Source: CAZCEC01 sp964497615
Lineage (GTDB): Bacteria > Chloroflexota > Anaerolineae > Anaerolineales > UBA6663
DNA: 27,727 nt
Direction of reading: 5' to 3'
NCBI GenBank assembly: GCA_964497615.1
Contig: CAZCEC010000082.1
Coordinates: 1 to 27,727, forward strand
The position numbers and the translations under genes were made by a program. Below the pieces are notes generated by a model. It was not told where the DNA came from. It was given only the letters and a program-made list of their open reading frames with translations, and made no database searches. Positions 23,891 through 27,727 of this stretch are shown here, one piece after another. Every line of letters starts with the position of its first letter. Positions within the stretch are counted from its first letter, which is position 1.

Positions 23891-24664
23891 TTATAGGTCC
23901 AAAATCAAACTGATAGGGCAGTGGTCGGAGCCCATGACGTCGTCGTGGATGCCAGCGTCCACGATCTTGTCGCGCAGGTTGGGCGAGACGAAGAAGTAGT
24001 CGAGGCGCCAGCCGACGTTGCGCTCGCGGGCGCGGGTGAGCTGATCCCACCAGGTGTATTTGACCGTGTCCGGGTACAGGTGGCGGAAGGTATCCACCAG
24101 GCCAGCGGCGAAGAACTCGCCCAGGGCCGCGCGCTCCTCGGGCATGAAGCCGGATTTCTTGACGTTCTCCTTGGGGCGGGCGATGTCAATTTCGGCGTAG
24201 GAGGTGTTGACGTCGCCGGTGACGACGACGGAGCGGCCCTTCTTCATGTACTTCTGAGCGATTTTGAGGAAGTAGCGGTAGAACTCCAGCTTGTGCTGGA
24301 CCCACTCCGGGCCACGGCCGCCGTTGGGAAAGTAAATGTTAAAGAAGACCAGGTCATCGAATTCACTGATGAGGGTGCGGCCGTCCGAGTCGAAGCGGGC
24401 ATCGCCCAGGCCGACAAGGGTGCGCTTGGGCGCGCGGCGCGAGTAGGTGACGACGCCGCTGTAGCCTTTCTTTTCGGCGGCGGCCCAGGCGGCCTGGTAG
24501 CCAGCGGGAGTCGTAAGGGCGGCTGTGAGCTGGTCTGGGTGGGCCTTGGTCTCCTGGATGGCGACGACATCGCCGCCGCTCGCGGCCAGCCAATCGGCGA
24601 AGCCCTTTTTCTCGGCGGCGCGGATGCCGTTGACGTTCCAGGAGATGAGCTTGAGGGGGGTCAT
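23891..24664 (-). CDS. xth: Exodeoxyribonuclease III / AP endonuclease
   Basis: A 257-aa Mg-dependent nuclease of the exonuclease III (EEP) family, which cleaves DNA at abasic sites in base-excision repair. Diagnostic motifs are LISWNVNGIRA (metal-site Asn), AIQETKAHPDQL (metal Glu), NIYFPNGG, VVVTGDVNTSYAEIDIARP, TYRWWDQ-like YTWWDQLTRARERNVGWRLDYFFVS, and GSDHCPISL with the catalytic His. The open frame begins at 24709, but the protein should start at ATG 24664 (MTPLKLISWN), which overlaps the TGA of the aminopeptidase gene as ATGA, a sign of translational coupling. Confidence 0.96.
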   Translation of the reverse strand: MTPLKLISWNVNGIRAAEKKGFADWLAASGGDVVAIQETKAHPDQLTAALTTPAGYQAAWAAAEKKGYSGVVTYSRRAPKRTLVGLGDARFDSDGRTLISEFDDLVFFNIYFPNGGRGPEWVQHKLEFYRYFLKIAQKYMKKGRSVVVTGDVNTSYAEIDIARPKENVKKSGFMPEERAALGEFFAAGLVDTFRHLYPDTVKYTWWDQLTRARERNVGWRLDYFFVSPNLRDKIVDAGIHDDVMGSDHCPISLILDL

Positions 24665-25767
24665 AGCGTGAAGTGTCCTGATTGATAGATAAGGTCGCCA
24701 TCCACCCAAATCTCGCCGCCGTCACGCATGTCGGTGACCATGTCCCAGTGCAGACCGGATTGGTTGTGGCCGCCGGCATCGGGGAAGCCGGCGCCGACGG
24801 CCAGGTGGATGGTGCCGCCGATCTTCTCATCAAAGAGGACGTTGCGACTAAAGCGGGTGATGCCGAAATTGGTGCCGATGGCGAACTCGCCCAGCACGCG
24901 GGCGCCAGCGTCGGTATCGAGGCACGATAGCAGAAATTCTTGGTTTTTGGCAGCCGAAGCCTGAACCACGCGGCCGGCTTCGAACTTTAGCTCGACCCCT
25001 TCCACCTCGCGGCCATAGACTACCGCCGGAAAACTGAAGCGCACCCAACCCTCGGCCGAGTCTTCCAGGGGGCTGGTGAAGATCTCGCCGTCGGGCATGT
25101 TGCGCAGGCCGGAGGCATTGATGAAGCGGCGGCCCTGGATGGCCAGGCGCAGGTCGATGTTGGGGCCGCGGATCTCGACGCGGTCATGCGGCAGAAGCCA
25201 ATCCACGATGCGCTGCTGCTCGGCGCGCACAGCGAGCCAGTGGGCGACCGGGTCGCCGTCGCCCGCGACATGACAGGCGGCGTAGACAAAGTCTTCATAC
25301 TCCGCCAGGCTCATCTCGGCGTCCTGCGCCAGGGCAGGGACAGGGAAGTTGGCACCCACCCACTTGAAAGCGCCCTCGGCGGCGCGCTGGAGGATGGTTT
25401 GGGTCAGGCCGGCGGTGGCCTGGCCGCGGCGGCGCTGCTTCTCCGGGTCCACGCCCGACAGTTCGCGGGTGTTGCCGGGGGCGCTGAGGCTGACCAGGCC
25501 CTCGAATTCACCATAGGCGGTCTGCAAGAGGGGCGAGACGTAATCGAGTTGGGCGTCGTTGGCGTGGTTGAAGAAGAGCGAGTCGAGGCCTGGCAGGGCC
25601 AGGAGCAAGTGGGGAAAGCCGCCCCGCTCCAGGACGCGCAGGAAGACCGCCTCGACCAGGGGCGCGGCCAGGGTCGGCGCGCTGATGGCGACGCGCTCAT
25701 TGGGCTGGACGTCGATGGAGAAGTCCACCAGGACGTGGGCGAGGCGGGTGACGCGAGGATCTGGCAT
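24661..25767 (-). CDS. M29-family metallo-aminopeptidase (AmpS/AmpT-like)
   Basis: A 368-aa cytosolic aminopeptidase that trims N-terminal residues using two metal ions. The M29 ligands appear in their usual order: NMPDGEIFTSP (Glu), VLGEFAIGTN (Glu), GGTIHLAVGAGFP (His) and GLHWDMVTDM (His and Asp). The N-terminus (RVTRLAHVLVDFSIDVQPNERVAI) is also typical. The frame is open to 25908, but the ATG at 25767 starts the domain. It has no ribosome site; a TATAAT (minus strand, 25783-25788) predicts a leader of about 10 nt, so translation may be nearly leaderless. It overlaps xth by 4 bp and diverges from panB. Confidence 0.93.
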   Translation of the reverse strand: MPDPRVTRLAHVLVDFSIDVQPNERVAISAPTLAAPLVEAVFLRVLERGGFPHLLLALPGLDSLFFNHANDAQLDYVSPLLQTAYGEFEGLVSLSAPGNTRELSGVDPEKQRRRGQATAGLTQTILQRAAEGAFKWVGANFPVPALAQDAEMSLAEYEDFVYAACHVAGDGDPVAHWLAVRAEQQRIVDWLLPHDRVEIRGPNIDLRLAIQGRRFINASGLRNMPDGEIFTSPLEDSAEGWVRFSFPAVVYGREVEGVELKFEAGRVVQASAAKNQEFLLSCLDTDAGARVLGEFAIGTNFGITRFSRNVLFDEKIGGTIHLAVGAGFPDAGGHNQSGLHWDMVTDMRDGGEIWVDGDLIYQSGHFTL

Positions 25768-25782
25768 GGGAGGTTGAGGGTG

Positions 25783-25859
25783 ATTATATACGACGATTGA
25801 CGGCTGAGAGAAGCTTGCGGCAGGGGGCGGGAGAGGAAGTAGACAAGATCGTATATAAT
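25783..25859. promoter_or_regulatory. Divergent promoter region with shared TCGTATATAAT element
   Basis: TCGTATATAAT occurs on the + strand at 25849-25859 and, exactly inverted, at 25783-25793. Each copy contains a TATAAT -10 facing its gene (panB and the aminopeptidase). Neither has a good -35. AGATC-N9-GATCT also surrounds the + copy. Confidence 0.6.
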
Positions 25860-25977
25860 GATCTCGCTGCTCGGATCGCACGACGACCGAGACGGCGCCG
25901 AATCCCATATCCCTTCCCCCAACCCTGGGCTGAACGGCTCAGGGCGACGGGCATCTTACTCAAAGGAGAAGATAGCC

Positions 25978-26856
25978 ATGTCTGCTACCCCGGTTGTACC
26001 GCGCAAGAAAGTCACCACACACACGCTGCGCCTGAAGAAGGAGCGCGGCGAACCCATCACGATGCTGACCGCGTACGATTACCCGACGGCCCTGGCGATG
26101 GACCGGGCCGGGGTGGACGCGATCCTGGTGGGCGATTCGCTGGGCATGGTGGTGCTGGGCTACGAGACCACCCTGCCGGTGACGATGGAGGACATGCTGC
26201 ACCACGCCAAGGCAGTGGCGCGGGGGGCGCGGCATGCGCACCTGGTGGGGGATATGCCATTCATGTCCTACCAGGCCGAGGTGCCGGACGCGGTGCGCAA
26301 CGCGGGCCGCTTTCTGCAAGAGGCGGGCATGGACGCGGTGAAGCTGGAGGGCGGGCGGCACGTGGCCGCAACCATCGAGGCCATCGTCGCGGCGGGCATC
26401 CCGGTGATGGGGCACATTGGGCTGACGCCGCAAAGCGTGCACCAGTTGGGCGGGTTCCGCACGCAGGGCAAGACGGCCGAGGCGGCGCGGCAACTGGTGG
26501 CCGACGCGCACGTGCTGGAAGAGGCGGGCTGTTATGCGCTGGTGCTGGAGGCGATCCCGGACCGGGTGGCGGAGCTGATCACGCAGCGGCTGGGAATCCC
26601 GACCATTGGGATTGGGGCAGGGGCGGGGTGCGACGGGCAGGTGCTGGTGACGCACGACCTGCTGGGGCTGTTCGATGGGTTTACGCCCAAGTTTGTGAAG
26701 CAGTATGCGACCATCCACGCGGAGATGGCGCGGGCGTTCGCGGCCTATCTGGAGGAGGTGAAGGCGCACAGCTTCCCGGCGCCGGAGCACATGCACAGCA
26801 TTGAAGATGAGGCGTTTCGGGAGCTGTTGTCGCTGCTGGAAGCCGAGGCGGTCTGA
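25978..26856 (+). CDS. panB: 3-methyl-2-oxobutanoate hydroxymethyltransferase
   Basis: Adds a hydroxymethyl group from methylene-tetrahydrofolate to ketoisovalerate, giving ketopantoate, the first committed step of pantothenate and CoA synthesis. The 292-aa product shows ITMLTAYDYPTALAMDRAGVD, VGDSLGMVVLGYETTLPVTM (Mg-binding Asp), GDMPFMSY, VKLEGG, GHIGLTPQSVHQLGGF, LVLEAIPD (catalytic Glu) and IGIGAGAGCDGQVLV. The open frame begins at 25858, but the ATG at 25978 has AAAGGAG upstream and starts the conserved protein. The predicted leader is about 110 nt and includes a CCCTG/CAGGG hairpin (25923-25945). panE follows after a repeat-filled gap. Confidence 0.97.
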   Translation: MSATPVVPRKKVTTHTLRLKKERGEPITMLTAYDYPTALAMDRAGVDAILVGDSLGMVVLGYETTLPVTMEDMLHHAKAVARGARHAHLVGDMPFMSYQAEVPDAVRNAGRFLQEAGMDAVKLEGGRHVAATIEAIVAAGIPVMGHIGLTPQSVHQLGGFRTQGKTAEAARQLVADAHVLEEAGCYALVLEAIPDRVAELITQRLGIPTIGIGAGAGCDGQVLVTHDLLGLFDGFTPKFVKQYATIHAEMARAFAAYLEEVKAHSFPAPEHMHSIEDEAFRELLSLLEAEAV

Positions 26857-26862
26857 GGGATA

Positions 26863-27006
26863 GGACGAACGACGGAGGACGAACGACCAAGTGTATTCGA
26901 GCGCCAGCGAAGACGAAACGCCGATGCGGCTGCCGGTTGCTGGATGAGCCTGGTGGTGCAGGGGGCAGGGCCGGCTTGCCGCCCATTCGTCCTTCGTCTT
27001 TCGTCC
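26863..27006. repeat. Inverted pair of low-complexity repeats between panB and panE
   Basis: GGACGAACGACGGAGGACGA (26863 on) and TCGTCCTTCGTCTTTCGTCC (to 27006) are opposite-orientation copies of the repeat seen in thiP. Over 23 bp they can pair with three mismatches around a loop of about 98 nt. They fill most of the 172-bp gap. Confidence 0.78.
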
Positions 27007-27028
27007 TTCGTTGGTGTTTCCGGCCTAT

Positions 27029-27727
27029 ATGAACATCACAATATTTGGCACGGGGGCGCTGGCGTGCCTGTTTGGGGCGCGGCTGGCGAAGGCGGCAGCG
27101 GTGACGCTGGTGGGGACGTGGGCGGAGGGGCTGCGGGCGCTGCGGGAGGAGGGGATTCGGGCGGAGGGGGACCCGGCGGTGCGGGTGGGCGTGGCGGCGC
27201 TTGGGGAGGCGGCGCCGCGGGCGGGGCTGGTGCTGGTGCTGGTGAAGGCGTGGCAGACGGGGCGGGTGGCGGCGCACGCAGCTGACTACCTGGCGCCAGA
27301 GGGAGTGATCGTCACGCTGCAAAATGGGCTGGGCAACCTGGAGCTATTGGGGCCGCGCGCCCGCCTGGGAGTGACCACGGCGGGCGCGACGCTGCTGGGG
27401 CCGGGGTGGGTGAGGCCGGGCGGGGCAGGCGTAACGCATCTGGCGGCGCCGGAGTGGACGGCGGCACTGTTTCGCGAGGCGGGGTTGGAGGCGCAGGCGG
27501 TGCCGGCGGAGGCGGCGGAAGGGCTGTTGTGGGGCAAGCTGGCCGTGAACTGCGGCATCAACCCGCTGACGGCGCTGCTGCGCGTGCCTAACGGGGAACT
27601 GCTGCGGCGGCCACCGGCGCGGGCGCTGATGGAAGCGGCGGCGGCGGAGTGCGCGGAAGTGGCGCGGGCCAAGGGGATCGGCCTGCCCTACGCAGAGGCG
27701 GCGGCCCAGGCGCGGCTGGTGGCGGAG
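27029..27727 (+). CDS. panE: 2-dehydropantoate 2-reductase, 3' end beyond window
   Basis: Reduces ketopantoate to pantoate with NADPH, the step after PanB. The 233 residues in view show the Rossmann start MNITIFGTGALACLFGARL, the conserved Lys in VLVKAWQT, VTLQNGLGNLELL, and the catalytic/substrate segment LLWGKLAVNCGINPLTALL with its Lys and Asn. The frame is open at the right edge, so the end of the C-terminal helical domain is missing (ketopantoate reductases are about 290-310 aa). ATG 27029 is chosen because the NADPH loop follows at once; a GTG at 27014 is an alternative. No strong ribosome site is visible, and repeat DNA lies directly upstream. Confidence 0.93.
   Translation, partial: MNITIFGTGALACLFGARLAKAAAVTLVGTWAEGLRALREEGIRAEGDPAVRVGVAALGEAAPRAGLVLVLVKAWQTGRVAAHAADYLAPEGVIVTLQNGLGNLELLGPRARLGVTTAGATLLGPGWVRPGGAGVTHLAAPEWTAALFREAGLEAQAVPAEAAEGLLWGKLAVNCGINPLTALLRVPNGELLRRPPARALMEAAAAECAEVARAKGIGLPYAEAAAQARLVAE

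Overview
The window is a GC-rich bacterial chromosomal segment (about two thirds GC by eye) with G-rich coding strands, so most real genes carry long open shadow frames on the other strand. The gene content, a secreted glycosidase ending in a short YLP-type tail, and dense low-complexity and palindromic interspersed repeats fit an uncultured Chloroflexota (Anaerolineae-like) bacterium. This placement is inference. A run of 10 N at 19570-19579 shows a draft, probably metagenome-derived, assembly. I see no phage, insertion sequence, CRISPR array or integrase.

Layout. 1-1640 (+): the 3' part of a CbiO/EcfA-type ABC ATPase, then a PAP2 phosphatase and a strong terminator. 1654-6436 (-): a cyanophycinase-like S51 hydrolase, a small membrane protein, a BtrH/C39-like protein and a secreted GH44 glycosidase. 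6548-7912 (-): a radical-SAM/helix-hairpin-helix DNA-modification/repair protein with its own promoter. 8320-9606 (-): an MFS transporter. 9817-10095 (-): a cold-shock protein with a long leader that contains a terminator-like hairpin.

10339-15982 (+) is the clearest functional unit: a consensus promoter, a TPP riboswitch, thiamine pyrophosphokinase, a thiamine ABC importer (ThiB, ThiP, ThiQ) and a DUF402 phosphatase-like protein. It reads as a TPP-controlled thiamine salvage operon. An intrinsic-terminator-like hairpin overlaps the first codons of the kinase, and a low-complexity repeat of about 240 bp sits in frame inside thiP.

16063-18160 (-): four small membrane-protein genes (DUF2085, DUF4126, DUF4190 and a Cys-rich 59-aa peptide). 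18249-18321 (+): tRNA-Asn with a perfect promoter and terminator. 18490-20649 (+): an orphan multi-pass sensor histidine kinase. 20829-21356 (+): a DUF3592 membrane protein. 21367-25767 (-): GH172/DUF2961 glycosidase, PhyH-type dioxygenase, an unknown 120-aa protein, exonuclease III and an M29 aminopeptidase. 25978 to the right edge (+): panB and the 5' part of panE, two steps from ketoisovalerate toward pantoate, divergent from the aminopeptidase.

Two repeat classes run through the window. The first is purine-rich AAGGATGA / GACGAAGGAC-type tracts, which fill the junctions of the thi operon, the panB-panE gap and the upstream edge of the BtrH-like gene. The second is an imperfect palindrome, GATTCCTCGG...CCTCGGAATGAC, in about seven full or degenerate copies between genes.
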